From Sorghum bicolor (taxonomy: Eukaryota; Streptophyta; Magnoliopsida; Poales; Poaceae), in assembly GCF_000003195.3 (NCBI RefSeq), contig NC_012872.2:50201695-50265694 (forward strand): a stretch of 64,000 nucleotides of DNA. The letters run 5' to 3'. Position 1 is the stretch's first letter; each line of letters opens with the position of its first letter. The notes under the pieces are model-generated. The model searched no databases. It was not told where the DNA came from and saw only the letters and a list, made by a program, of their open reading frames with translations. Of this stretch, positions 35,073 through 45,334 are shown in pieces. Both the position numbers and the translations under genes were made by a program.

Positions 35073-38000
35073 TGGATAGGTTTGCAGATGATGGAAAGTT
35101 AGGCCAGGGATTCACATCGGCCGATGATTTGGTAGAAGTAGATATCAGTAGTGGTGATAAGCCTAGACCTACTTTTATTAGTGCTAAGTTAAATCCTGAA
35201 TGTAAGCAGCAATTAACCAATTTGTTAAAGGAATATAAAGATTGCTTTGCTTGGGATTATACCGAGATGCCTGGTTTAGACCGATCAATTGTTGAGCATC
35301 GGTTGCTTATCAAGTCTGGATTTCGGCCACATCAGCAGCCAGCTCGCCGATGTAATCCTAATATTCTTCCTGACATCAAAACCGAAATAACCAAACCTAT
35401 TGAAGCTAAATTTATTCAGCAGTGTCGGTATGCCGAATGGATTTCCAATGTTGTTCCGGTCTACAAGAAGAACGGGAAACTTCGGGTCTGCATTGATTTC
35501 AGGAACCTTAACAAAGCTACGCCGATGGATGGATACCCAATGCCAGTTGCTGATCTGTTGGTTGACGCTGCAGCTGGGCATCGGATTATTAGCTTTATGG
35601 ATGGTAATGCAGGATACAATCAAATATTCATGGCTGAAGAAGATATTCCAAAAACTGCGTTCAGATGCCCTGGTCATGTTGGATTATTCGAGTGGATAGT
35701 TATGACTTTTGGCCTTAAGAATGCTGGTGCTACTTATCAAAGGACCATGAATTTTATATTTCATGAGTTCATCGGCAAATTGGTAGAAATTTATATTGAT
35801 GATGTAGTGGTCAAGTCCGGGAACTTCGCAAAGCATCTCGCCGATCTACGGAAGGTATTGGAGTCCACGAGGAAGCATGGATTGAAGATGAATCCCAATA
35901 AGTGTGCATTTGGTGTATCGGCAGGACAGTTTCTTGGTTTCAGGGTGCATCAAAGGGGGATTGAAATTAGTCGAAGATCTATTGATGCTATCAATAAAAT
36001 AGTAGCCCCTACCAATAAGACTGAGCTCCAGTCCTTGATCGGCAAGGTAAACTTTATCAGGAGATTTATATCTAATTTGTCTGGTAAAATTCGTGCTTTC
36101 AGTCCTCTTCTTAAGCTAAAAGCCGATCAAGAATTTATTTGGGGAAAAGAACAACAGTTGGCTCTGGATGAAATCAAGAGGTATCTAGTGAATCCTCCAG
36201 TTCTAATTCCACCTCAGCAAGAAAAGCCCTTCAGATTGTATTTGTCTACCGATGGGACGGTTATCGGTTCAGCTTTAATTCAAGAATTTGAAGGGAAAGA
36301 GTGTGTAATTTATTACTTAAGCAGGAGGTTGATTGATGCTGAGACTAGGTATTCGGCCATTGAGAAACTATGCCTATGCTTATATTTTTCGTGTATCAAG
36401 TTAAGGCACTACTTGTTATCGGCCGAATGCACTGTTGTTTGCAAAGAAGATGTGGTCCGGTACATGCTATCTATGCCGATTATGAGTGGCAGGATCGGTA
36501 AATGGATTTTGGCGCTGTCGGAATTCGATCTGCGTTATGAATCGGCTAAGGCAGTTAAAGGGCAGATTATGGCCGATTTCGTGACTCAACATTGCGGTGT
36601 AGTGGAGGCCTTGGAAATTGTGCCCTGGACGCTTTTCTTTGATGGATCTACATGTGACCGGGGGGCAGGAATCGGCATAGTATTAGTTTCCCCTAAGGGG
36701 AGGAAGTATGAATTTTCCTTGCCGATTGTTGCTACATCAACAAATAATCAGGCTGAGTATCAGGCTTTGATAAAGGGATTGGAGTTGTTAAGGGAAGTTC
36801 GTGCTGACGCTGTCGAAGTCTTCGGGGATTCTATGTTAGTTATAAATCAATTGGCCGGGAGCTATGAATGCCGAAGTGAAGTTCTCATAACTTATTACGA
36901 GAGGAGCATGCAACTGTTAAAGGAATTCAAAGATTTCCGTTTAGAGCACGTTCCCCGATTGCATAATGAAGAGGCCAATCGGTTAGCTCAGCATGCCTCA
37001 GGATATCAGCCTATGATTAATACAGTATCGGCAATCGATGCCGATGATTGGAGGAAAGAAATTATTGATTATTTGAAAGATCCATCTAAGAAAGTTGAAA
37101 GACGAGTTCGATTTCACGCGACCAAGTATGTGCTCCTCGAAGGAGAATTATACTATCGAACTATTGATGGAATTCTTCTCCGATGCTTAGGTGATGATGA
37201 AGCTAGGAGTTTGATGGGAGAAATTCATGAAGGGGTTTGTGGAGCACATCAGTCGGCTTTTAAGATGAAGTGGATGATTAGGAGGAATGGATATTATTGG
37301 CCGACTATACTTGAGGATTGCTTTAAGTATTTCAAAGGGTGTCAAGGGTGTCAGAAGTTTGGTAATATTCAGAGGGCACCTGCATCGGCTATGAATCCTA
37401 TCATAAAGCCTTGGCCGTTCCGAGGATGGGCTATTGATCTGATCGGCCAGATTTATCCACCATCTAGCAAAGGGCATAAGTTTATTCTAGTTGCCACTGA
37501 TTATTTCACTAAGTGGGTCGAGGCTATTCCTTTGAAGAAAGTCACATCGGCCAATATGATTGATTTTGTGAAGGAGCATATCATTTACCGATTCGGGATT
37601 CCTCAAACAATTACTACCGATCAGGGCACTATGTTTACATCGGGGGAATTTGATGAATTTGCAATCGGTATGGGGATTAAAGTGTTGAATTCTTCTCCTT
37701 ATTATGCTCAAGCCAATGGGCAGGCCGAGGCGTCTAACAAAGGAATTATCAAGCTTATCAAACGAAAGATTGAAGAAAATGCTAAGCGGTGGCATACATT
37801 ATTGAATGAAGCGTTGTGGTCCTATCGGATGGCTTGTCATGGATCAACCAAGGTGTCACCCTATCAATTGGTGTATGGACATGATGCAGTGTTACCTTGG
37901 GAGATTAAGGCTGGATCTAGGCGATTATCTTCTCAAGATCAATTGGCTGCCGATGATTATGCCACTTTGATGACCGATGAGTTAGATGATCTAGCGGAAC

Positions 38001-38305
38001 ATCGGTTAAAGGCCTTAATGAGTATAGAAGAAAATAAGAAGAGAGTTGCTAGATGGTATGACAAGAAAGTAAAGGCTAAGGAGTTTGTCGATGGGGACTT
38101 GGTATGGAAATTAATTTTACCAATCGGGACTAAAAGTTCGAAGTTTGGAAAGTGGTCTCCTAATTGGGAAGGTCCCTATCGGATAAGTCGATCGGCTCCT
38201 AAAAATGCCTATATTCTAGAAACTCTCGAAGGAGTTGGATTCCCCAGAGCATTAAATGGCAAATATTTAAAGAAGTACTACCCCAGCATATGGGTCGATG
38301 CATAG
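35072..38305 (+). CDS. Element G pol: RT, RNase H, second RNase H, integrase
   Basis: Open frame of 1077 codons. Reverse transcriptase is at residues about 110-300, with IDFRNLN and catalytic YIDD at 241-244. A gypsy RNase H follows at about 385-508 (D394). A second RNase H-like domain is at about 518-645, with acidic residues D524, E562 and D586; the last acidic position is not evident. Integrase has H719, H726, C757, C760 and the triad D789, D850, E886, with exactly 35 residues between the last two. No chromodomain. The ATG overlaps the gag-protease stop (TAATG at 35070-35074). The upstream frame reads into this one if one T is added in the TTTTT run, so a one-base deletion in an originally continuous polyprotein is more likely than true re-initiation. 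The product would copy element RNA and insert the cDNA. Confidence 0.95.
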   Translation: MDRFADDGKLGQGFTSADDLVEVDISSGDKPRPTFISAKLNPECKQQLTNLLKEYKDCFAWDYTEMPGLDRSIVEHRLLIKSGFRPHQQPARRCNPNILPDIKTEITKPIEAKFIQQCRYAEWISNVVPVYKKNGKLRVCIDFRNLNKATPMDGYPMPVADLLVDAAAGHRIISFMDGNAGYNQIFMAEEDIPKTAFRCPGHVGLFEWIVMTFGLKNAGATYQRTMNFIFHEFIGKLVEIYIDDVVVKSGNFAKHLADLRKVLESTRKHGLKMNPNKCAFGVSAGQFLGFRVHQRGIEISRRSIDAINKIVAPTNKTELQSLIGKVNFIRRFISNLSGKIRAFSPLLKLKADQEFIWGKEQQLALDEIKRYLVNPPVLIPPQQEKPFRLYLSTDGTVIGSALIQEFEGKECVIYYLSRRLIDAETRYSAIEKLCLCLYFSCIKLRHYLLSAECTVVCKEDVVRYMLSMPIMSGRIGKWILALSEFDLRYESAKAVKGQIMADFVTQHCGVVEALEIVPWTLFFDGSTCDRGAGIGIVLVSPKGRKYEFSLPIVATSTNNQAEYQALIKGLELLREVRADAVEVFGDSMLVINQLAGSYECRSEVLITYYERSMQLLKEFKDFRLEHVPRLHNEEANRLAQHASGYQPMINTVSAIDADDWRKEIIDYLKDPSKKVERRVRFHATKYVLLEGELYYRTIDGILLRCLGDDEARSLMGEIHEGVCGAHQSAFKMKWMIRRNGYYWPTILEDCFKYFKGCQGCQKFGNIQRAPASAMNPIIKPWPFRGWAIDLIGQIYPPSSKGHKFILVATDYFTKWVEAIPLKKVTSANMIDFVKEHIIYRFGIPQTITTDQGTMFTSGEFDEFAIGMGIKVLNSSPYYAQANGQAEASNKGIIKLIKRKIEENAKRWHTLLNEALWSYRMACHGSTKVSPYQLVYGHDAVLPWEIKAGSRRLSSQDQLAADDYATLMTDELDDLAEHRLKALMSIEENKKRVARWYDKKVKAKEFVDGDLVWKLILPIGTKSSKFGKWSPNWEGPYRISRSAPKNAYILETLEGVGFPRALNGKYLKKYYPSIWVDA

Positions 38306-38453
38306 AAGTTTAAGTGCCGATAACACTCCTATCGGCTGGATTTAAATGTTTAGAGGCAGGACTTAATGTTTCAAAAGATGCCGATAACAGTCCTATCGGC
38401 TAGACTAAAAGCTGAAAGAGCAGGAAAACATAGATGTGTTGCCGATGAGAGCT
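38306..38453 (+). other. G spacer between pol and the antisense gene, with short repeat
   Basis: Two imperfect copies of a GCCGATAACAxTCCTATCGG segment (about 38316 and 38381) separate two convergent genes. GCCGAT or ATCGGC occurs five times in about 150 bp. Confidence 0.6.
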
Positions 38454-41400
38454 TCATGTGTTCAGCAGCGCCTGGATCGCCGATATGGCGCGTAGCCGGA
38501 TTTGGTTGGCTGCTTCTATCTCCTTGATATCGTCATCGGCAGAACCTTCTATCGGCTTCAGCTTCTTCTTCAATTGTAGTGCCTTGCGACTGTGGACGTT
38601 TCGCTCGTGCTCAAGAAGCTTGATGGTCTCTGGCAGTTGGCTCTCTTCCTGTTGGGCTTGGGATAAGACGTCCTCCACTTGCTTGAGTTCTGCCAACAGA
38701 GATTCCCTTTTTGCCGATAGGTCAGATATCTTCTGCTTCAGCGTGTCTCCTGAAGATCTCAAGATGCCGATGTTCTTGTGCTTCTCATCGGTCAGGAGCT
38801 TCTCTTTCCTCATTTCTTCAGAGAGCTGAGTCTGAGCAGCTCTATCGGCAAGGCGCCGAGAAGCCCTCTGGTACTGCAGCTGACGACTCTCCAAATGTGC
38901 GGCTTGGAAGAGAATTTCTTCGACATCGGCTGGGATCTGGCCTCTGAGAGTTCTGAATAGAACCTTGGCTGGGTCGGAGTCATCGACCAATTGCGCCGTG
39001 TCTTGGTGAAGGAGGGCCGACAGTTCTTCCAGCTTGGCCCTGATCTCTGCCGATGTGATGCCAACTGTCTGGGAAGAGCTTGCTTCTTCACCTTCTTCTT
39101 CAGAGATGTCGATGGCGAAGGAGAATAGGCTGTCGGGAGAATCTTGTTCCTGGGAAGGAGAACGAAATGAGTTAGTTCATACTCGGAGAATTGGCAAATA
39201 ATACTGATGAAGGTTGGGCGACTTACTTGCTTCAAGGCTATTTCTTGCCTTTGACTGGAAGATGCCGGTGGAGCCATAGGTTGATCGGCCAGGGTTGCCG
39301 ATGGAACGACATCAACTGAAAGGAAACAGAAAGAGTTATAAGGCTGAATGAGAATAAATTCATCGGTGGCAATATTATAAAAGTATGTTACCCTGGGGAG
39401 GAACGATGCTTGTCTGAGTTGGGGGAACTGCCGATGACGTGATTGAACCTGCCGGGCCAGTTGTTTGCTCACCTACGTCAGTTGATGTGCCTTCTGCTTG
39501 GGGTTCTTCCTGCTGGGGTTCGTCTACTACTGGTGCTTCTTGCGGATGAGGAGAAGATGATGCTTGCTGAATCTCTACATCTGGAGGGGAAGGAGAAGAT
39601 TCCACCGGAATAGGAGAGGCCAGAGGAGGAGGAGTTGCCACTTTTTGGCGCTTTGTTCCAGCCCTGGTTCCCTTGGCGCCCTTCCTCTTTGGCTGGCTGG
39701 ACTGGGGGGCATCAGTACCTTGGCTTTTGGCTTTTGCCGATGCGCTGGTTTGCTGCAGTAACAAAAAGGAATTTATGAATACAAATGTAACCGATGTAAA
39801 GGTGATCGGAATAAATGAAGAAGTACAACAGCTACCTTAAATCCCTGTGCTAGAGTGGAAGCAGCTACCGATGGTGGAGTCTGGGTCCTCCTGGTGGTAA
39901 CCTTCCTCAGGCGTATACCTCGATGCACGATGGCAGCCAGGGTAGGGGCATTGTGGCCGATTGAAGAGATTGGGCCTGATGCAAATAGGTCAATCAGCTT
40001 GCCACTTTTGCTAACCGATGGAGGAGTATCATCAACCTGCAGAAAAGTATAGAAGTAAATTGCCGATAGAAACATAATTGAAAGAATTAAAACATTGGTT
40101 TGAAAGCACTTACGGTATCATTGGGAACTTCGTACTCATGGTCAATCATGCCGCGGTACGTGAGGGCAGATTTGCAGAACAGATGCTCCTTCCATTCTGC
40201 CCACCATTGCTTGTATGCTTGAGTTATGAAGGCGGCTGGAACCCACTCCGACAAATCCACGTCTGTATCGGCACTAGATGGCAGTTGGGCTACTCGGATC
40301 CATTCAAGAAGACTATTGATGGTTTCCCTGGGCTTTATCACATCGGCGTAGCAGAGTGCGATCGGCAGCTGGCCGAAAGCTAACTGACGGGCTAGTGCCG
40401 ATGGGTTGTAAAATTCATAAGTCTGGGGGGAGGTTTTCCCACTGCCAAAGAAATTCACTGGTATGGCTCTGGGAGTCACCATTGCCATCATCACTTCATT
40501 ATCCCGGTCAATAGCTTCATCAAATGGGTTGAAAACCAGGGGAAGCATACTGTCTGGGTCATCATAAGCCAACCATGCTCGCTCATCTCTGGCCAAGCCC
40601 TCATACAGAGTTTGGAAGAATCGGCTGACCTGATCTGGATTACTCCCTGAACCAGGCAGAACTATGACAACTTCGCCGAAGTTTAAGGGGGCACGTGTTG
40701 CCGATTCCTCTTCACCCAACACATAATTTTCAGATATGTCCCTTGGGAAATACTGTGTGAATAGGTTAAATTCAAGGCGCTTGTGCAGATGCAGATTGAG
40801 CCACATGTTGATAAACCACCAGGGGCCTCCCAAGTTGCCGATAGACTGGCCAAGCAAGAGCTTCTTAGTTACTTGGTGGAGGAGGTGATAGGCCGCTCCA
40901 AGCAGGTATCGGCCGAGAGGAAATCGGCCACCATTGGCCAGGTTTTCTGCTGCTGCTAGATGAACGGAAGTTGGTCCTGCCGATCGACCACAGAACACAA
41001 ATTTGTCTAGCCACATGTTCAGAAAGCAGGTCTGCTCCTTTATGTCAACAGAGCCTGTTTTGCGGTATTTTTGAATATACCCTGACCAGCCGCCGATGGA
41101 GCGGGTTTCTACCTTAGCACTGGGTTTGGTATCAAAGAAGCGAGTGCTATCGGCAGAAGAAATATCTAATCCGGTGAGCATAGCCACATCGGCAAGAGTG
41201 GGGGAAGCAGGGCCATGGCCAAAGACAAAGGCATTGAGTGTGTCTGACCAGAAGTATGATGCAGCTATCAGCAGTGACTCGTTCCTATGCATATCGGCAA
41301 TGGACAACTTAATGCATTGGGCTAGATTTCTTTCACCCCATAGGACTTCATTTGGATTGCTGACCCTCAAAAACCAATCTGTCCATCCCACAGTGGGGCT

Positions 41401-41722
41401 AGGCCAGGAACGAAAAGTATCCTTCCACAGATCCAAAGAAAAATTCTCTGCTCTAAAAGGGATCCTATTGGTTTCTGCGTTTATAAGGTTGGTTGGATCT
41501 GGATCCCCTAGTGGGCCAAGGCATTGGAGGTGTGGTCGATCAGTGGGGATAACAATTTTGTTAGCTGATTCCTGATGGTTTTGAAGGTGGAAAAGAAAGA
41601 TACAGAAAAAGGGAGGAAAGAAAATGTTCAGTAAAATAGATCGCGAATAAACAGGGGTGTGAGAAAAAGTGTCAAAGATGGTGCGAAGGACTGACCTCAG
41701 GGATGATGAAGTTGACGGCCAT
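38454..41722 (-). CDS. Antisense six-exon plant mobile domain gene inside G
   Basis: Exons (minus strand): 41722-41696, 41571-40114, 40036-39836, 39752-39392, 39315-39227, 39149-38454. Together they give 943 codons plus TGA without a break. All five introns are short (76-124 bp) with GT...AG ends; donors are GTCAGT, GTAAGT, GTAGCT, GTAACA and GTAAGT. Exon 2 (residues 10-495) matches the plant mobile domain (GWTDWFLRV, AASYFWSDTLNAFVFGHGP, LADVAMLTGLDIS). Exon 4 has a basic cluster PKRKGAKGTRAGTKRQK (about 583-600), which could be a nuclear signal, and is Pro/Glu/Gln-rich. Exon 6 is a long coiled coil (about 800-910). Antisense ORFs of this domain are known from Tat elements; function there is unproven. 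The start is the first ATG, with a Kozak-like AAAATGG context. A weak TATA-like TTTTATCC lies near 41880. The model is inferred from splice signals and frame continuity. Confidence 0.75.
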
Positions 41723-42347
41723 TTTTACCGCGGAGGAAGTACTTGAGAGATCCGGGGTTGGTGAGAAAGAGTCTTTGTCGGAGGTCTTGTAGATCTTGAA
41801 TGGCGCCGCCGCTGGGAAAGTAAAGTTGGGATGGTGGAACGATGTGATGGAGAAGGAGTACCCGAGAAGGAACTATAGGATAAAACAGGCAAGGGCAAAT
41901 CTGACTTATCTCTTTGCCACATCCGAGAAATCCGAGGGTGCTCAGGTAGATATGGTAACTGTTCGCACGGTAATCAAGGGATTGTGCAGGTGATTTGACG
42001 GGAAGCGGTCATTATCCGGAGATATTTTACTGTGCAGGATCTCCTAGTCGGTCCATTAGCAGTGTCCTGTAATGGTCATATTGCCGATGGGCGAATAAAG
42101 TGGAGATAGTCGTTTATACGAACGTCCTGACCAGTCCATCGGCAGATCTTTGTAACGGTAATGTTACCGATGTGTGGCTAAGAAGGAAATGCCCGTTTAG
42201 GAAGTTGAGGATTTCGAGGGATCTGCGAAAGAATAGGATCAGAGTTGTTCAGATTGAGGTTGTCGGTTACCAGATTAGGAGCATTAATTGTGGGAAAAGG
42301 CATCATTACTACAGAGAATTTCGGAGCATTAATGATTTCATACTCCG
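41723..42347 (+). other. G 3' non-coding region, promoter side of the antisense gene
   Basis: No sense-strand gene. On the minus strand this is the upstream region of the antisense gene. The transcript of that gene would start somewhere here if it has its own promoter. A 10-bp inverted repeat, AATTTCGGAG (42317-42326) with CTCCGAAATT (42343-42352), touches the polypurine tract. Confidence 0.55.
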
Positions 42348-42358
42348 AAATTGGGGGG
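42348..42358 (+). promoter_or_regulatory. Polypurine tract of G
   Basis: AAATTGGGGGG, four bases before the 3' LTR. Confidence 0.85.
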
Positions 42359-42362
42359 CATG

Positions 42363-43065
42363 TGTTGACACCATTTTTGGGCACGTGTCCAGGCCGGTAG
42401 GATGAGACGGTGGTGTTTTGTCTACAGGATGAATTGCCGATGAGGATGGTTGCCGATGAAGGAGGGGTTGAATGTGACTAAGTTTATAGGTGGTGATGTG
42501 TCTGTGCCGATGGCTATGACAAGGAAGTCTGCCGATGACTATGACAAGGGAATCTGCCGATGGTATGAAGGTAGAGTCCGGAAGCTGTCGATCGGTTTGT
42601 GGAAGAGTTTCAGTTTGTCACGGGGGATAGCTTTATTATTTCCTTAGTTATTTAAATCGTTTTGTATACGGATTTCGTGTAATTTGGAATTCGAATTCTA
42701 ATCGTGTCTGGTTGTAGCTCTTTGAGCAGGGTATAAATATAGACCCTAGGGCCTTGTAATGAGATATCTATCAATCAATCAAACACACGTTTTACTCATA
42801 TTCTAGCATCTACTTTTTCGACGACTTCGTCATACTTTTTCCTTTTCACTACGAGTTCTTAGGAATTCGTCGACTTAAGCTCGGCGTGTTCTCAAGTTCC
42901 GCGTGAGTACCTCTTAGCCGTGACATCCGGGCGCATCGCTGTTGTCAGGACTAAAGTATTCGAGTTACCACCTTTGCCGATAGTAAGGTCAAATCGGCTG
43001 GCACGCCTTAACGTTTGAATCGGGTATTAGCCCTTTGTGTTTGCAGACTAGCTTTTGCACCAACA
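42363..43065 (+). repeat. 3' LTR of element G
   Basis: 703 bp, same length as the 5' LTR with about 8 differences, most of them transitions. Followed by the CCTGC duplication. Confidence 0.95.
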
Positions 43066-43637
43066 CCTGCACACTAGTGACTCTAACTCTAGCCACAATC
43101 CTTCCTAGGAACACAGCACACTCTTCCCAGAGAAGTAGCCTACCAAACTCATTAACAACATTGTGAATGTGACGTTCTGTCTTGTAGTCATCAGGGAAGC
43201 CCAGCATCATCACCCAGCAATCATCATTGAAGAAAACCCTACGCCAGTTACGACCTTCATTGTGCTTCACAAAGGAAATGAGTACATTCCCACAGACCAT
43301 TGGACTTTCACTGACCATCTGATCCCTCTCCTAAGCGTGGTTGAACCTAACGTACGCTTGACCCAAGTGACATGGCAGGATGCTTCTTGGGTTGATTTGG
43401 CGAGCTATCAAGAACTCTCTCACTATGTTCCTAATAGTTCCGAAGTTGAGAACGTTACCAGGCAAGGGGTTGAAGTTGAGAACTCTCTCACTATGTTCCT
43501 AATATTGCCAGGTCCTCGTTCGATAGTGGCGGTCTCATTGGTGCCACCACCCGGCACATGAACTCCCGATTAGGGACGTCCACCCACTGGAAGTTGGGTG
43601 GGATGAACGGCCTGGGGTCGGCCCTTTGGTATGTCAT
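43066..43637 (-). pseudogene. LINE ORF1, N-terminal part
   Basis: Probable start ATG 43637 (MTYQRADPRPFIPPNFQWVDVPNRE). Further on it reads FVKHNEGRNWRRVFFNDDCWVMMLGFPDDYK, a DUF4283-type block common in plant L1 ORF1 proteins. An internal duplication of GAACTCTCTCACTATGTTCC (43412 and 43480) and a stop break the frame between the two. It continues at 30664 (VTSVQ joined to GVPQFLVYSD). Confidence 0.75.
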
Positions 43638-44084
43638 GTCCGCTGTCTTTATGTTGTAATTTCAACTCATTTTAGTCACCACGAAAAATTGGATCTAACG
43701 AGGGGAGGAGCCATTTTTTCTCTGACCTAGCAAGGTCCTGGATCTAGAGAGAGGGACAGATCTGGCAGTGCTTCTCGAGGTGAGTCGGCAGCCTAAATGG
43801 TTCTTTCTCTCCATCTTGCTCTCCTCTCAACCTCACTCTCACTATCTTTAATTTCTCTCTCTCCTCATAGTATGAACGCAGTTGGCGTGGTAGTAGGACA
43901 TAGGACGGCATGGTTGTACCTGAACTGGCGCAATGGTGACACCCTAGCGATCAAGATTGAGGCTCAGTGGTCTGATTGGACACCTTAGACCAGCTTTTTT
44001 TGTTTTATTAGATTAACAGAGATAGATATGTAGCACTGTTTGCAAATAAAATGAGGCAGGTGGGATGTCCGCATTAGTTAGCTA
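43638..44084. other. Region upstream of the LINE, no gene seen
   Basis: Presumably the LINE 5' untranslated region (pyrimidine-rich, around 43790-43870 on the plus strand) and flanking DNA. The border is not recognisable. Confidence 0.4.
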
Positions 44085-44916
44085 CAGGGCCCACCCTAGC
44101 GGAGGGGCAAGAGGTGCGACGCCCTAAGGCCCAACCTATTTAGGGGCCCAAACATACGTATGCACACAGACAGAAAGAGGAATCATCGAGGGGCTTCTGT
44201 CTTTTATGGTTCCGTTGCGGCCGCATGGTGCTGCTCGCCATTGCCAATCTCACCATCACTGATCGTCGTAGCCCACTCGCGGGCCTCCTGAGTCCTGTAT
44301 GGTTGTCCTCTCCTGTCTATGTGAGAAGCCAGAATCTGTCGATCTTCAATTCTGACTTGCTCAGCACTTAGGTAAGTCCGTATGTACATCTCTATTCTTC
44401 TTGTTTGATTTAGATGATTAAATATATTAGATAAATATTAGTAACTCATGTAGATATATTTTTCAGTCTTAAAAATGTGCAATGTTACCTAAGAATTGGT
44501 GCTCAGCAAAGAAAGTGGAGGGATATAGATCAATTTATTAAATCATAAAAGGGTGTTTGAGATATGTTTTTTCTAGCTCCAAGTAGTGTTGTGGCCAATA
44601 ATAATGTTGTTCAAGAGCAGGAGCATAGCAGCAAGTTGGTGAAAATTTAAATAAAGCTGATGTTGCCAAGATGATGCAGATCTTGAAACTTACAGCCTTC
44701 CTTTCTTAACCCAAAAAATCAATCGATGATGAGCAAGAAGCTTCAATTCATCGATCATTATTAAACAATGTTAGAGTGAGATCAAGTTGTCTGATTTATT
44801 TCATGCTTTATAAGTGATTTTTAAAACATATACATATATACTAGAAAACATATCATCTTAAGAGCCTATGATAATAAATTCACCATAGGGCCCTTGAAAA
44901 CATAGGGCCGGCCCTG
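44085..44916. mobile_element. Non-autonomous hAT element
   Basis: Terminal inverted repeats CAGGGCCCACCCTA and (complement) CAGGGCCGGCCCTA, 12 of 14 matching. They are flanked by a perfect 8-bp target duplication GTTAGCTA (44077-44084 and 44917-44924), the size typical of hAT transposons. Length is 832 bp. The interior looks like eroded transposase-derived sequence but has no usable frame. Confidence 0.88.
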
Positions 44917-44941
44917 GTTAGCTATTACGGTAGCCGCGCTA

Positions 44942-45135
44942 CTCCCTCTATCCTGTAATACAATGTATTTTAATAATTTTAAGACAAATTAAGAATGAGC
45001 ATAAAAGATGCCAGTGCCCTTATTTATTTCCTAATTAAACGCTATCATTAACGTGATTAATGAGTATTGATTGACAAATAAAAAGTATTTAATATAAAAA
45101 TATTTTTTTATTCTTTAGAATGCATTATATTTAAG
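44942..45135. mobile_element. Stowaway-like MITE, degenerate
   Basis: Left end CTCCCTCTATCCTGTAATAC followed by AATGTATTTTAA. The right end, ATGCATTATATTTAAGGACA, is its inexact inverse. This is the usual sequence pattern of grass Stowaway elements. The right terminus is worn. Confidence 0.55.
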
Positions 45136-45334
45136 GACAAAGTTTGAATGTCAGATCTAGTGTTCCTGTTTAGCGTTGGATCAGTCCCAACTTAGATATG
45201 CCTTTAGTTTTGGTTGGGTGAACACATCGGGGTTGATTAAAACCCACTGCCCTCCGCTCGCACGAGAGCAATCGGAGCATTGGTGGCCTTTTCGCGTGCT
45301 GACATCTGTCTTTGACCATTTTGCAAAAAGACCC

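Larger units (their letters stand above)
30665..43065 (+). mobile_element. Element G: Tat-lineage gypsy retrotransposon with antisense gene
   Basis: Both LTRs are exactly 703 bp (30665-31367, 42363-43065), start TGTTGACACC, end CCAACA, and differ at about 8 sites by eye (about 1.1 percent). The target duplication CCTGC (30660-30664, 43066-43070) is perfect. The element carries gag-protease, pol with two RNase H domains and integrase, a six-exon gene on the opposite strand between integrase and 3' LTR, and a polypurine tract. Length is 12.4 kb with nothing nested inside. The dual RNase H and the antisense ORF are hallmarks of the Tat lineage. GCCGAT/ATCGGC is strikingly frequent throughout. 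Confidence 0.95.
2519..43637 (-). mobile_element. L1-type LINE split by two nested retrotransposons
   Basis: One minus-strand non-LTR retrotransposon can be reassembled from four pieces: ORF1 N-terminal part (43637-43066), ORF1 C-terminal part and intergenic spacer (30664-28485), ORF2 endonuclease (28484-27865), and ORF2 endonuclease end, RT and C-terminal region (4986-2519). The joints coincide exactly with the 5-bp target duplications of elements A (CCAGT) and G (CCTGC), and the reading continues across them. All pieces carry stop codons, so the LINE is dead. It is older than A, G and the left LTR, because all three inserted into it. The 3' end and poly(A) tail lie beyond the left LTR. The 5' end is somewhere in 43.64-44.08 kb and not defined. 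Confidence 0.85.

Noticed and set aside
35285..35677. Minus-strand ORF of 130 codons inside pol of G
   Set aside because: Shadow of the strongly supported reverse transcriptase frame.
44204..44389. 61-codon minus-strand ORF in the hAT element
   Set aside because: Too short and without transposase motifs; the element is non-autonomous.
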